Part shown: positions 34,168 through 44,205 of the stretch, piece after piece
Layout: each line of letters opens with the position of its first letter
How positions within the stretch are numbered: position 1 is the first letter of the stretch
Assembly: GCF_003605365.2 (NCBI RefSeq)
Contig: NZ_QYTU02000028.1
Location: forward strand, 1-48,142
DNA length: 48,142 nucleotides
Origin: Siminovitchia fortis
GTDB taxonomy: Bacteria > Bacillota > Bacilli > Bacillales > Bacillaceae_C
Reading direction: 5' to 3'
The notes under the pieces: generated by a model
Told to the model about the DNA's origin: nothing
What the model saw: the letters and a program-made list of their open reading frames with translations, nothing else
The model's database searches: none
Program-made: the position numbers and the translations under genes

Positions 34168-34183
34168 GTTCGTTATTAGGAAC
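34168..34183 (+). promoter_or_regulatory. Third SinR-like palindrome, between epsB and EAR
   Basis: GTTCGTTATTAGGAAC keeps the GTTC-N8-GAAC layout and shares ATTAGGAAC with the second copy. It lies 24 bases after the epsB stop codon. Confidence 0.45.
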
Positions 34184-34189
34184 ATAACA

Positions 34190-34325
34190 TTCTTTAATAA
34201 TAACGCGGAAATGTCTCCTTTCCCCTATCAATGGAGGCACTCGATCATGCTGTGGGCTTTACGCCTTAGACGCCAGTCGTCAGTGGTGTGATGTGAGGGC
34301 GGGTTAGATGCCCCTTTTATAAAGT
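34190..34325 (+). ncRNA. EAR element (eps-associated antitermination RNA)
   Basis: A GC-rich, structured stretch in an AT-rich gap, exactly between the epsB and epsC homologues where EAR lies in B. subtilis. Visible stems include GTCTCC with GGAGGC, GGGC with GCCT, GACG with CGTC, and GGGC with GCCC near 34297-34313 followed by TTTT. EAR lets RNA polymerase pass distal terminators in long polysaccharide operons. Identified from position and general character; I could not align it to the covariance model. Confidence 0.75.
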
Positions 34326-34405
34326 TTTTAATTATGGGTTTTAAATTTTTAAAACTTTTAATTAAGATCTTTATATTTTTAAACATGAAGATGAGGGGGA
34401 GACCT

Positions 34406-36238
34406 ATGACTTATCGAAAAAGGATATCTTTTTTTATATTTGTAGATTCCTGCTTGGTCCTTGCGGCCGTTTTACTGGGGAGTTTATTGGTAAATGGGAG
34501 TGTTAAATTCACTTTTCTTAACATCGCCAGTTCCATTGCGATTTTGGCCGGTCATCATTTCTTTTCATTTATTTTCAGGTCGTATAAAAAAGCTTGGGAA
34601 TATGCGAGTATTGGGGAATCGATCGTCATTTTTAAAGTTGTGTCGCTATCTATAATAGCCGCCAGTCTCATTCAGCAAATAATGTTTAATGCTGTTTTTT
34701 TCAGGCTTAATATGGTCATTTGGCTGATTCAATTGCTGCTTATCGGGGGATCAAGATTTTTTTGGCGTGTATATAGAGACAATAGTGCAGGTAAACCGCC
34801 AAATATGAAGAGACGAACGGTTATTATCGGCGCCGGGTCGGCGGGAAACATGGTAGCGAGGCAGTTATTAAAGGAAAATGAAGCAGACTTGATGCCTGTC
34901 GCTTTTATTGATGATGATCCCAAAAAGCATAACCTGGATATATTGGGATTGCCTGTATTTGGCGGCATAAATCAAATCCAAAAGGTTGTTTCGGAAATGA
35001 GTGTCGAAAACATTATTATCGCCATCCCCTCGCTATCAAAAAAAAGATTAAATAGAATTTTTCAGGAATGCGCTGCAACAAAAGCTAAAACACAAATTTT
35101 GCCAATGCTGGAAGACCTGGTGACGGGAAAAGTTTCCGTTAAGCAATTCCGCGATGTTCAGGTGGAGGACCTTTTAGGCAGGGAACCGATCGATTTGGAC
35201 ATTGGGAGCATTTCGGAAAATGTCGAGGATAAAACAATAATGGTGACGGGGGCCGGAGGCTCAATCGGTTCTGAGATTTGCCGGCAGATATGCCAATTCA
35301 ACCCTGGAAAGCTGATCTTGCTTGGGCATGGTGAAAACAGCATCCATTCGATCGAATTGGAGCTGAAAGAAAAGTTCAGCCATAAACACATTGAAATTTT
35401 AACCGAAATAGCTGATTTGAAAGATGTCAAAAAAATTTTAACCGTAATGGGTACATATCGTCCTGATGTTGTTTATCATGCCGCCGCTCATAAACACGTC
35501 CCGCTGATGGAGCGCAATCCGGAAGAAGCCGTGAAGAATAATGTGATTGGGACAAAAAATGTGGCGGAAGCGGCCAGTTGGAACAGGGTGGGGACGTTCG
35601 TCATGATTTCAACAGACAAAGCCGTCAATCCGACAAGTGTCATGGGGGCAACAAAGCGACTTGCCGAAATGGTTGTTCAGCATATGGATAAAAAGAGCGA
35701 TACCAAATTTGTGGCAGTCAGATTTGGAAATGTTCTTGGCAGCCGGGGAAGTGTGATTCCCATTTTCAAACAGCAGATTGCAAAAGGAGGCCCGGTCACT
35801 GTTACCCATCCGGAAATGGTCCGGTATTTCATGACGATACCTGAAGCTTCAAGGCTTGTAATCCAAGCCGGCGCATTGGCAAAAGGCGGAGAGATTTTTG
35901 TCCTGGATATGGGTGAACCTGTAAAGATAGTAGATTTGGCTAAAAAAATGATTCAGCTGTCCGGTTATTCAGTTGATGACATCGGTATTGAATTTACCGG
36001 AATCAGGCCGGGTGAAAAGCTTTTTGAAGAATTATTACATGATGATGAAGTGAAGGATCAGCAAGTATACCCCAATATTTATATAGGAGAAACATCAGAT
36101 TTGTATTCTGAGGAAATTGAAGAAATCATCAGCTTTTACAATACTTGGGACAGAGAAAGATTGCGAGAGATACTTATTAATCTTGCAAACAATAAAGTGA
36201 ATTTGATACCGGGGCAACTGGTTTCGGCTTCCGGGTAA
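34406..36238 (+). CDS. epsC: UDP-GlcNAc 4,6-dehydratase, membrane-bound (EpsC/PglF/CapD type)
   Basis: Enzyme of 610 residues making the 4-keto-6-deoxy sugar nucleotide that leads to bacillosamine-like sugars. Four N-terminal membrane helices (about 8-115) precede a first nucleotide-binding domain ([13 protein letters not shown]) and the catalytic SDR domain with [16 protein letters not shown]. The active-site segment [17 protein letters not shown] has methionine in place of the SDR tyrosine, as is normal for this family. The ATG at 34406 follows GAGGGGGAG; the longer frame from 34334 would begin in the A/T-rich gap. It lies directly after EAR. Confidence 0.92.
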   Translation: MTYRKRISFFIFVDSCLVLAAVLLGSLLVNGSVKFTFLNIASSIAILAGHHFFSFIFRSYKKAWEYASIGESIVIFKVVSLSIIAASLIQQIMFNAVFFRLNMVIWLIQLLLIGGSRFFWRVYRDNSAGKPPNMKRRTVIIGAGSAGNMVARQLLKENEADLMPVAFIDDDPKKHNLDILGLPVFGGINQIQKVVSEMSVENIIIAIPSLSKKRLNRIFQECAATKAKTQILPMLEDLVTGKVSVKQFRDVQVEDLLGREPIDLDIGSISENVEDKTIMVTGAGGSIGSEICRQICQFNPGKLILLGHGENSIHSIELELKEKFSHKHIEILTEIADLKDVKKILTVMGTYRPDVVYHAAAHKHVPLMERNPEEAVKNNVIGTKNVAEAASWNRVGTFVMISTDKAVNPTSVMGATKRLAEMVVQHMDKKSDTKFVAVRFGNVLGSRGSVIPIFKQQIAKGGPVTVTHPEMVRYFMTIPEASRLVIQAGALAKGGEIFVLDMGEPVKIVDLAKKMIQLSGYSVDDIGIEFTGIRPGEKLFEELLHDDEVKDQQVYPNIYIGETSDLYSEEIEEIISFYNTWDRERLREILINLANNKVNLIPGQLVSASG

Positions 36239-36252
36239 GGGGAGTGAGTAAT

Positions 36253-37131
36253 ATGAAGGTAAAAAAAGCGATCATACCGGCAGCAGGGTTGGGAACAAGG
36301 TTTTTGCCGGCAACCAAGGCGATGCCTAAAGAAATGCTCCCGATCGTGGATAAACCGACGATCCAATATATTGTTGAAGAGGCAATAAATTCCGGAATCG
36401 AGGATATTATCATAGTAACAGGGAAAGGGAAGCGGGCGATTGAAGATCACTTTGACCATTCTTTTGAGCTTGAACAGAATCTGATTGAAAAAGGAAAATT
36501 TGATTTGTTAGATCAGGTACAAAAGTCATCGACAATGGTAGATATTCATTATATTCGCCAGAAAGAGCCGAAGGGATTAGGACATGCTGTGTGGTGTGCA
36601 CGGAAGTTCATAGGGAATGAACCATTTGCGGTTTTGTTAGGCGACGACATAGTAAGAGCAGGGAAGCCTTGTCTAAAACAAATGATAGAGCAGTTTGAAC
36701 GGTATAATGCATCAATACTAGGTGTCCAGAAAGTGCAGGAGGATGAAGTTTCAAGGTATGGAATTGTTGATGGAAAGGCTATTCATGACCAATTATATAG
36801 TGTCAACAACTTGATTGAAAAACCCAAAAAAGAGGAGGCTCCTTCCAATCTGGCAATCATGGGGCGGTATATTCTCAGTCCGAAAGTCTTTGAGATATTA
36901 GCTGAACAAACACCGGGTGCTGGGGGGGAAATCCAACTGACGGATGCTATTGCTGGGCTCAATCAATTCGAGGCTGTCTACGCTTATGATTTTGAAGGCG
37001 TCCGGTATGATGTGGGAGAAAAAATGGGGTTCATTCAAACAACAATAGAGTTAGCCCTGCAAAGAGATGAATTAAGGAATGAGTTATTAGACTACCTGTC
37101 ATCAATTGTTGACAGGCAGGTTATTGGGTAA
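36253..37131 (+). CDS. galU: UTP--glucose-1-phosphate uridylyltransferase
   Basis: Makes UDP-glucose from UTP and glucose-1-phosphate; 292 residues, the standard GalU/GtaB size. The nucleotidyltransferase signature [20 protein letters not shown] is at the N-terminus, and VLLGDDI (metal-binding) and NLIEKPK follow. The ATG at 36253 is 8 bases after AAGGGGAG, which overlaps the region of the epsC stop. UDP-glucose can feed the galE product below. A gtaB copy for teichoic acids is usually elsewhere, so this is a cluster-dedicated paralogue. Confidence 0.93.
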   Translation: MKVKKAIIPAAGLGTRFLPATKAMPKEMLPIVDKPTIQYIVEEAINSGIEDIIIVTGKGKRAIEDHFDHSFELEQNLIEKGKFDLLDQVQKSSTMVDIHYIRQKEPKGLGHAVWCARKFIGNEPFAVLLGDDIVRAGKPCLKQMIEQFERYNASILGVQKVQEDEVSRYGIVDGKAIHDQLYSVNNLIEKPKKEEAPSNLAIMGRYILSPKVFEILAEQTPGAGGEIQLTDAIAGLNQFEAVYAYDFEGVRYDVGEKMGFIQTTIELALQRDELRNELLDYLSSIVDRQVIG

Positions 37132-37136
37132 AAGCT

Positions 37137-38288
37137 ATGAAAAGGAAAATACTATTCTGTGCAACAGTAGACACTCATTTCAGCTCCTTCCATTTACCGT
37201 ATTTACAATGGTTCAAACAGCAGGGATGGGAGGTTCATGTAGCTGCAGCCGGGGATCATCCATTACCGTATGTTGATGAGAAATATTCGATATCAATCAA
37301 GCGGTCACCTTTTGATCGGCAAAACATAGACGCCTATAAAGAGTTGAAAGCTTATATTGATGAAAATCAGTACAGCATAATTCACTGCCATACCCCCATG
37401 GGCGGAGTGATATCCAGATTGGCTGCGCGCGAGGCCAGAAAGCAAGGAACGAAAATCATATACACAGTCCACGGATTTCACTTTTTTAAAGGAGCTCCAT
37501 TGATCAACTGGATTTTATATTACCCGGTTGAAAAAATATTGGCTCGTTATACCGATTGTTTAATCACCATCAACGAAGAGGATTTTCAAAGGGCTGTAAA
37601 AAAACGATTCAAGGCAAATCTGATCGAACATGTACATGGTGTGGGAGTAAATACGGATTTCTTCACTCCTGTAAATAAATATCATAAAGCAAAGTTAAGA
37701 AAAAGGTATCATTATCGCGATGATGCTTTTTTAATTTTTTATGCAGCTGAAATCAATAAAAATAAGAATCAAAAAGTGCTGATTGAAGCGATGGCTTTAT
37801 TGAAAGATGAGGTTCCCAACGCGAAGCTTCTGCTGGCAGGAACTGGCCCGCTCCTGAATGATTGTATCGATTACGCTATGGAATTGGAAGTTGATCATAT
37901 GGTTGATTTCCTTGGCTATCGGAACGACATCCAATCATTGTTGCACATTAGTGACATCGCTGCCGCCTCCAGTCTGCGCGAAGGCCTGCCTGTCAATATA
38001 ATGGAAGCAATGGCCTGCGGGCTCCCTGTCGTGGCTGTCGATAACCGGGGCCACAGAGAGCTTGTCATCAATGACATGAACGGGTATCTCGTCGAAGGGA
38101 ATCCCGGGGAAATTTCAGAAAAAATGACTGTTCTCGCCAAAGACAAACTGCTGCGTACTGAGTTTGGGAGATATGGGCGGAATGTGATTTTGGAAAAATA
38201 TAATTTAAACAAAATTATTAAGGAAAAACAGGATGTTTATATGAAAATAATGGTTGATTCCAGGGAAGGTGTATGGGAAGTTCAATAA
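37137..38288 (+). CDS. epsD: GT4-family glycosyltransferase (EpsD-like)
   Basis: GT-B retaining glycosyltransferase of 383 residues, predicted to extend the lipid-linked repeat unit on the inner membrane face. The acceptor domain begins KILFCATVDTHFSSFHLPYL, characteristic of the EpsD/CapM group. HCHTPMGG and TVHGFHFFKG follow, and the donor-binding SLREGLPVNIMEAMACGLP (EX7E) lies near residue 285. It starts 5 bp after galU with only a weak GGG site, so coupling is likely. Donor and acceptor are not predictable. Confidence 0.9.
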   Translation: MKRKILFCATVDTHFSSFHLPYLQWFKQQGWEVHVAAAGDHPLPYVDEKYSISIKRSPFDRQNIDAYKELKAYIDENQYSIIHCHTPMGGVISRLAAREARKQGTKIIYTVHGFHFFKGAPLINWILYYPVEKILARYTDCLITINEEDFQRAVKKRFKANLIEHVHGVGVNTDFFTPVNKYHKAKLRKRYHYRDDAFLIFYAAEINKNKNQKVLIEAMALLKDEVPNAKLLLAGTGPLLNDCIDYAMELEVDHMVDFLGYRNDIQSLLHISDIAAASSLREGLPVNIMEAMACGLPVVAVDNRGHRELVINDMNGYLVEGNPGEISEKMTVLAKDKLLRTEFGRYGRNVILEKYNLNKIIKEKQDVYMKIMVDSREGVWEVQ

Positions 38289-38335
38289 GAACTATTGAGG
38301 AAAACGCCAGAAAGGGGACCGAAAAAGGTGTTGAC

Positions 38336-39523
38336 ATGGAATACAGACTGAAGCGGCGAGAAACAATTTTTGCAGAGAAAATTTTTATACTCATGATGGT
38401 GTTGTTTTTTGGTTTTACAACTTTAAGGTTTGGCAGATTTGGGATCGGAGAAATAATCCTTTTAATATTATGCATTTCCCAGTTCTTAAAGAGCAGGATT
38501 AGCGCCATAACGATTCAAAATCATGCCTTCACGATATTTTGGATTGTATATCTGTATATTATCACATTCGGTTTTTCAGTTAACAATTTGCTGGGTATAG
38601 CCCCGCAACCAGTAGTATTTGATTATACATCTTATATTGTTATATTGTTCCTGTGTTTGACTTTCGAAACAAAATTTGCAATGAAGAGTTTTACTGAATT
38701 ATATAGCCTGCTCAGGATGGTTTATTGGGGTGGGATTTTAGTGATCGGATTTCTCTATTTCTTGTATTTAATGGGGATAGATAATATATTCGGCCATTAT
38801 TTAACGTATGATGGGGCGGATATTTTTTCGCCATTTGCTTCTGACTATCACCAATTTGCTTATTTTATCACTCCCCTTCCATTTGTCGCTTTATATATGA
38901 TAAAAAGAGAAAACAGGTTTATCGTAAAGTTGAGTGCAGCCTTGAGTATCGTTTTGTTAATTAGTATGGGGTTATCAACATCCTCCAACACATTAGTCTC
39001 GTCTTGGGTGAACGCAACGATATTAATTATTGCTTTACTATTATGGAAAAAGTTGAGACAACAAGACAGATCGGCAAGCATTATCTCGTTTTTTATTTGC
39101 CTGGCCATTATTGGCTTGCTTTTCAGCTTTGATAACATAATGGGAATTGTGAAAGACTTTTTTGAAGAAAGCTCGAATGGGGAACATCGAATCTTACTGT
39201 GGATTAATTCTATAAAAGTTTGGCTTTACTCGCCAATTGTCGGTTTAGGCCCAGGTTCCTTTTCTGGCAATCAACTTTTTCAAGGGACAGAAGCCCATAA
39301 TACTTTTTTGCAAGTTTTGACACAGGGAGGCATATTGGGTGGGATAGCCTATGTGTCATTAATATCCAGGTTGATCAAAGTCGCCCATGTGAATATTTTT
39401 ATACTGTGTGCTGTTTTATCATTGATTATGTATGGTTTTGGAATCAATGATTTACGGAGAACAGTACTTTGGTTTTACTTCATCATGTTTTATTTTTTAT
39501 GTATGAAGGAACAAAGATCATGA
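38336..39523 (+). CDS. O-antigen polymerase/ligase-like protein (Wzy)
   Basis: Polytopic membrane protein of 395 residues with about ten helices and one larger external loop (about 265-325) containing GLGPGSFSG and AHNTFLQVLTQGGILGG, the His-containing signature of Wzy/WaaL proteins. It would polymerise repeat units outside the membrane. The ATG at 38336 has AAAGGTG in front; an in-frame ATG at 38273, overlapping epsD and preceded by GGGAAGG, is equally possible. It is the only polymerase candidate in the cluster. Confidence 0.82.
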   Translation: MEYRLKRRETIFAEKIFILMMVLFFGFTTLRFGRFGIGEIILLILCISQFLKSRISAITIQNHAFTIFWIVYLYIITFGFSVNNLLGIAPQPVVFDYTSYIVILFLCLTFETKFAMKSFTELYSLLRMVYWGGILVIGFLYFLYLMGIDNIFGHYLTYDGADIFSPFASDYHQFAYFITPLPFVALYMIKRENRFIVKLSAALSIVLLISMGLSTSSNTLVSSWVNATILIIALLLWKKLRQQDRSASIISFFICLAIIGLLFSFDNIMGIVKDFFEESSNGEHRILLWINSIKVWLYSPIVGLGPGSFSGNQLFQGTEAHNTFLQVLTQGGILGGIAYVSLISRLIKVAHVNIFILCAVLSLIMYGFGINDLRRTVLWFYFIMFYFLCMKEQRS

Positions 39524-41088
39524 TGAATAATCAGGCAAGGACCCAATCGACTCTAAAAAACTTAAGCTATGTAATGGTCGGCCAAGTACTGGGAATTATT
39601 GTAAGCATCATCGCCAGGATTATATTTGTCAGAACGCTGTCTGCAGAATATCTAGGTTTGGATGGCCTTTTTACAAATATTATCACGGTCTTGTCATTAG
39701 TGGAATTGGGGATCGGACCCGCTTTAGTTTTCAGCCTGTACAAACCGATAGCCGAAAAGAATATCAAATTGATCAAGTCGTTGCTGAAGCTGTATCAAAG
39801 GGCATATTTAATCATTGGATCCCTGATTATTCTGTTTGGGATCACCGTTGCACCATTCATCCATTACTTGATTAAAGATATGCCTGACATGCCGCATATT
39901 CACTTTATCTTTGTGCTGTTTGTGTTAAATGCAGCGGTCACTTATTTTTATTCTTACAAAAGATCGTTGATCATTGCAGACCAAAGAAAATATATTGATG
40001 CAACCTACCGTTATGGCGGTTTTATTTTGCTTAATATTGTCCAGTGTATAGTCCTTATTATTTGGAAAAACTTTATTTTTTTCGTTATCTGTCAACTGAT
40101 ATTTAATATAGTGGAAAACATCCTGGCATCAAGGACTGCAGATAAGCTATACCCTTTTTTGAAGAGCAAAAATGTTGCACCGTTGAACAAGGAAGTCATT
40201 AAAGGTATTTATAAAAATGTGAAGGCCATGGCTATGCATAGAATGGGATCGGTTGTAGTATTATCAACGGATAATATTTTAATTTCAAGTTTTGTAGGAC
40301 TTCTTGCAGTTGGCCTGTACTCTAATTACCGATTAATTTTAACGGCATTAAATATTGTACTGATGCAATTTTTTGAAGCTGCCAAGTCGAGTGTTGGCAA
40401 TTTAAGCGTACTGGAAAGCAAAGCTAGGACCAGGGAGGTATTCAACAAAATATATTTTATGAATTTTTGGCTGTATGGCTTTGCTTCTGTCGGAATCCTT
40501 TGCAATTTGAATCCCTTGATAGAGCTTTGGCTGGGAAAAAAGTTCGTTTTTACGATGGAAATTGTTTTGCTGATTATCATACACTTTTTCCTCGAGGGGA
40601 TGAGGAGGGCATCCCTGACATTTAGAGATGCTATGGGACTGTATTGGTATGACCGCTACAAACCTGTAGCAGAAGCTTTAATAAATTTGGCTGCGTCTAT
40701 CATATTGTTGAAAATTATGGGAATAGGCGGTATTTTTCTTGGTACTATCCTTAGTATATTGACTACAGGTTTTTGGATTGAGCCGTACATCCTTTATAAG
40801 TATGGATTTAAGTCCAGTTCCAAATCGTATTTTATTGCTTATTCCAAATATTTATCATCTGTCGTTTTGGCTGCATTGCTAAGTTATGGGATTTGTGCAC
40901 TTCTTCCAGAAACGACATTTTTGATTTTAGCCGCCAAAATATTCATTTCAACTACAGTAACTAACTTATTATTTTACTTTCTATTCAGGAAGTCCGATGA
41001 ATTCCAGTATTTCAGGGAATTAACCATTGAAATCATAAGAAGGACAGTCTTAAAAAGAAAAAGGCTTCCGGATGCGAAAACTTTTTAG
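39520..41088 (+). CDS. Oligosaccharide flippase (Wzx, polysaccharide biosynthesis family)
   Basis: Twelve-to-fourteen-helix MOP-superfamily flippase of 522 residues. The N-terminus LKNLSYVMVGQVLGIIVSII with FVRTLSAEYLGLDGLFTNII is typical of Gram-positive Wzx proteins. It would flip lipid-linked repeat units. The start ATG overlaps the Wzy stop (ATGA), and GAAGGA lies 9 bases upstream, so translation is coupled to the polymerase. Confidence 0.88.
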   Translation: MMNNQARTQSTLKNLSYVMVGQVLGIIVSIIARIIFVRTLSAEYLGLDGLFTNIITVLSLVELGIGPALVFSLYKPIAEKNIKLIKSLLKLYQRAYLIIGSLIILFGITVAPFIHYLIKDMPDMPHIHFIFVLFVLNAAVTYFYSYKRSLIIADQRKYIDATYRYGGFILLNIVQCIVLIIWKNFIFFVICQLIFNIVENILASRTADKLYPFLKSKNVAPLNKEVIKGIYKNVKAMAMHRMGSVVVLSTDNILISSFVGLLAVGLYSNYRLILTALNIVLMQFFEAAKSSVGNLSVLESKARTREVFNKIYFMNFWLYGFASVGILCNLNPLIELWLGKKFVFTMEIVLLIIIHFFLEGMRRASLTFRDAMGLYWYDRYKPVAEALINLAASIILLKIMGIGGIFLGTILSILTTGFWIEPYILYKYGFKSSSKSYFIAYSKYLSSVVLAALLSYGICALLPETTFLILAAKIFISTTVTNLLFYFLFRKSDEFQYFRELTIEIIRRTVLKRKRLPDAKTF

Positions 41089-41115
41089 TGGAGGTATGAA
41101 TCTCGTATTGGAAGA

Positions 41116-43086
41116 ATGGTGAAACATGGTGAAAACGTATTTTTAATTATGAAGTGCAGCGTGATAATCATTTTGGTGTGGGCTGCTATTTTTGTTTTGA
41201 CGACCGATATTGTCAGGGAACAGGAAGGGAAAGGGAAGGTTATTCTTAATTCAATCGCCCTGAATAAAACAAGTTATAACTTGAAAGTGGAAGAAAGTGA
41301 AAAAACCTTTGCATCAGCTCTATATTCCAATGGTTTCAAAAAAAATATATCGAAATTCAGCACGTATTCCACCTCAAACCCGAACATTGCTGCAGTGGAT
41401 TCCAGCGGCATCATTACAGGGGTTGGTTTAGGTACCGCTGAAATTACCGTTATTTATGAGGGCTTAACTGAGACAGTTTCGGTGTCCGTCTCTGAAAAAA
41501 AACTGACGATAAACGTGAAAGATTACGGAGCCTACGGTGATGGAATCCATGATGATACAAATTCCTTTCATCAGGCAATTGATGACCTGGCCGACAATGG
41601 CGGGGGGGATATCTTTATTCCTTCGGGAACATATATTTTACAGCCTATTTTCCTAAAGCCGAATATTGCACTTGTCGGGCAAAACCGTGATCAGGTCATT
41701 TTAAAGTTGGCGGATGAAGCACAAGACGGTTACACCCGTTTGATCACGATGGACGACAATACGAAAGTTGAATCAATTACTTGTGATGGCAACTATCAAA
41801 ACCATCCAAATGGTACAGAGCATATGCATTGCATATTTGCTTTTGATAAAAATAATCTGGTGATCAAGAACAATCGATTAATGAATGCGGTTGGAGACGG
41901 AATTTCTATTTCGGGTTCAAGGAAAACCAGCCGCTATGTCACCGTTTCCAATAACATGATTCTTGAAAACCAGCGATCGCAACTGGTTGTTGAGCAGGCG
42001 AACCATCTATTTATATTCAATAATACAATTACATCAAAAACAGGTCGTCCGGGTATACATTTCGAACCATGGGAAGAAATTCAATTTTTTGACGCTGTTA
42101 TTACAAACAATAATATTATCACCAACTCGAAGGAATATTGCGTTCTGTTGGCAGGATCAGATTCAGGGCTGGCTAAAAAGAGCCATCCGGGCTTTTTTTA
42201 TCATGGAATCGAGTTTTCACACAACACCGTCGAGGGGCCTGAATGCTCATTGCTCGTTATGGATACATCGGATGCGGAGATTTACAACAATAAACTGTTG
42301 ATTTCCGACATATTTGTTTGGAGAAGAAACAAAAACCTTTCCATTCATAACAACTATATTGAAGGGGAGAATGGAGTCCGTATGGAAGGAGGGGAAAACG
42401 GACATTTAGTTTCCTTTGGAACGATCATATATCAAAATACAATCCGCTCCTCCGTTGACGGCATCAACATAGCAGCTGGAGCGAAAAACACCACCATTAC
42501 CAATAATAAAATCAGAGGAATGAAAAAGGGATCCGGAATTACTCTATTTGCTTCCAATTCTATTGTTCATACAACAGTGACAGACAATGTATTTTCAAAC
42601 TTTCGGGATGGTGTTAAAACTTCAAGTGTGATGAATGAAGAGGTGGAAGGGCTTACGGTGTCCCACAACAGATTTATAGATAACAATGGATATGCATTGT
42701 CACTTCAGGGAGAGGGGTCCAATGTAACAATGAAAAGCAATCATATCACAGGTACCTCAGGTGTATATTTTTTAATTGAGCCCAATATGTCAATAAACAA
42801 TGTTTTGGTTAAAGAAAATGTGATTACCGGCGGCAGCAAGGGAATATATCAAAGCGAGATCGGCAAAGGCCTGTTGAACCATGTAGTCATTTCGGACAAT
42901 GAAATTTCGCAGACAGCCGGTGAGCCGGATGACCAATCAACTGGTGCTGCTATCGAATTTTATAGTGATTCCGGTATAGTAAAAAATATTACCATAAGTG
43001 GGAACTTCTTAATAGACAATGAGGTAAATGAAATTAGAGTCCCTGATTCTTTATTACGCTCGGTAAAAGAGAATAGAATTAATTAA
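41116..43086 (+). CDS. Right-handed beta-helix protein with Ig-like domain, pectate-lyase-3 type
   Basis: Extracytoplasmic protein of 656 residues. A signal anchor (about 10-30) is followed by a bacterial Ig-like Big_2 domain (about 45-130, STSNPNIAAVDSSGIITGVG). The beta-helix then opens with the diagnostic VKDYGAYGDGIHDDT (about 138) and continues with many NNxI/NNxF turns to the C-terminus. Relatives are polysaccharide lyases or epimerase-like enzymes; here it may trim or modify the exopolysaccharide. The catalytic residues are not obvious to me. The start is uncertain: ATG 41116 has only GGAAGA directly adjacent. Confidence 0.8.
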   Translation: MVKHGENVFLIMKCSVIIILVWAAIFVLTTDIVREQEGKGKVILNSIALNKTSYNLKVEESEKTFASALYSNGFKKNISKFSTYSTSNPNIAAVDSSGIITGVGLGTAEITVIYEGLTETVSVSVSEKKLTINVKDYGAYGDGIHDDTNSFHQAIDDLADNGGGDIFIPSGTYILQPIFLKPNIALVGQNRDQVILKLADEAQDGYTRLITMDDNTKVESITCDGNYQNHPNGTEHMHCIFAFDKNNLVIKNNRLMNAVGDGISISGSRKTSRYVTVSNNMILENQRSQLVVEQANHLFIFNNTITSKTGRPGIHFEPWEEIQFFDAVITNNNIITNSKEYCVLLAGSDSGLAKKSHPGFFYHGIEFSHNTVEGPECSLLVMDTSDAEIYNNKLLISDIFVWRRNKNLSIHNNYIEGENGVRMEGGENGHLVSFGTIIYQNTIRSSVDGINIAAGAKNTTITNNKIRGMKKGSGITLFASNSIVHTTVTDNVFSNFRDGVKTSSVMNEEVEGLTVSHNRFIDNNGYALSLQGEGSNVTMKSNHITGTSGVYFLIEPNMSINNVLVKENVITGGSKGIYQSEIGKGLLNHVVISDNEISQTAGEPDDQSTGAAIEFYSDSGIVKNITISGNFLIDNEVNEIRVPDSLLRSVKENRIN

Positions 43087-43117
43087 CGCGCTTCGAACAA
43101 GGTTTGAGGCGTTTTTT
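43085..43117 (+). terminator. Terminator-like hairpin inside the eps cluster (before galE)
   Basis: AACGC...TCGAAC pairs imperfectly with GTTTGA...GCGTT and is followed by TTTTTT. It lies between two genes of the same cluster, where EAR-modified polymerase would be expected to read through. Confidence 0.6.
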
Positions 43118-43134
43118 ATGTGAGGATGTGACCC

Positions 43135-44205
43135 ATGAAAATACTAGTTACAGGCGGAGCAGGCTATATTGGCAGCCATACTTGCGTGGAATTGCTGAAT
43201 GCCGGATTTGAAGTTATTGTAATGGATAATTTATCGAACAGTAAACCGGAATCATTGAACCGGATTCGCCAAATTACGGGGAAGCCTTTGTCCTTTTATA
43301 GGGCTGATATATTGGACAGAGCTGCATTACATGAAATTTTCACCGCCAATGAAATTGAAGCTGTAATCCATTTTGCAGGGCTGAAAGCCGTTGGCGAATC
43401 AGTGAGATTCCCGCTTTCCTACTATCAAAATAATGTGATTGGAACATTAAGGTTATGTGAGGTGATGGCAGAGCATAATGTCAAAAGAATGGTATTCAGT
43501 TCCTCTGCTACAGTGTACGGAAATCCTATATCAGTGCCCATATCTGAAGAACATCCTGCTGGAGCGGCAAATCCGTACGGGCGGACAAAGCGGATGATTG
43601 AGGAAATCCTTGTTGATTTGCATATTTCGGATCAGGAATGGAGTGCTGCTCTTTTGCGGTATTTTAACCCCATCGGGGCCCATGAGAGCGGAATGATCGG
43701 CGAGGATCCAAATGGCATACCCAACAACTTGATTCCCTACATTTCCCAGGTGGCCATTAGAAATCTTGATGAACTGAAGATTTTTGGAAATGATTATTCG
43801 ACAAAGGATGGAACAGGCGTAAGGGATTATATCCATGTCGCTGATCTGGCTTGCGGGCATGTAAAGGCACTTGAAAAAGTCATGGTTACAACAGGTGTTG
43901 AGGCATATAATCTTGGAACGGGCAGGGGATATAGTGTGTTGGAAATGGTTGATGCGTTTGAACAGGCATCCGGAAGGAAAATTCCTTTCCGTATTTCAGG
44001 CAGGCGTGCCGGAGATGTCGGGATCAGTTATGCGAATCCGCTCAAAGCACAAAGAGAATTGGGTTGGAGTGCTGAAAAAGGAATCAATGAAATGTGTAAA
44101 GATACCTGGAGGTGGCAGTCAAATAATCCGCAAGGATATGATTCAAACCATATTCATTACATTACTAATGCTCAGACGGTGGTGAATTATGAAGAGAGCC
44201 TTTGA
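43135..44205 (+). CDS. galE: UDP-glucose 4-epimerase
   Basis: Interconverts UDP-glucose and UDP-galactose; 356 residues. NAD-binding GGAGYIGSHTC at the N-terminus, SSSATVYG (catalytic Ser/Thr region), NPYGRTK (Tyr and Lys of the YxxxK triad) and FNPIGAHESGMIGEDP are all canonical. GAGG lies 9 bases before the ATG. With galU upstream it supplies UDP-Gal (or UDP-GalNAc) for the polymer. The 3' end overlaps epsL by 17 bp. Confidence 0.95.
   Translation: MKILVTGGAGYIGSHTCVELLNAGFEVIVMDNLSNSKPESLNRIRQITGKPLSFYRADILDRAALHEIFTANEIEAVIHFAGLKAVGESVRFPLSYYQNNVIGTLRLCEVMAEHNVKRMVFSSSATVYGNPISVPISEEHPAGAANPYGRTKRMIEEILVDLHISDQEWSAALLRYFNPIGAHESGMIGEDPNGIPNNLIPYISQVAIRNLDELKIFGNDYSTKDGTGVRDYIHVADLACGHVKALEKVMVTTGVEAYNLGTGRGYSVLEMVDAFEQASGRKIPFRISGRRAGDVGISYANPLKAQRELGWSAEKGINEMCKDTWRWQSNNPQGYDSNHIHYITNAQTVVNYEESL

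Noticed and set aside
41096-41122. Eight-codon mini-ORF before the beta-helix gene
   Set aside because: GGAGG is only one base from its ATG, too close to initiate well; no conserved peptide feature.
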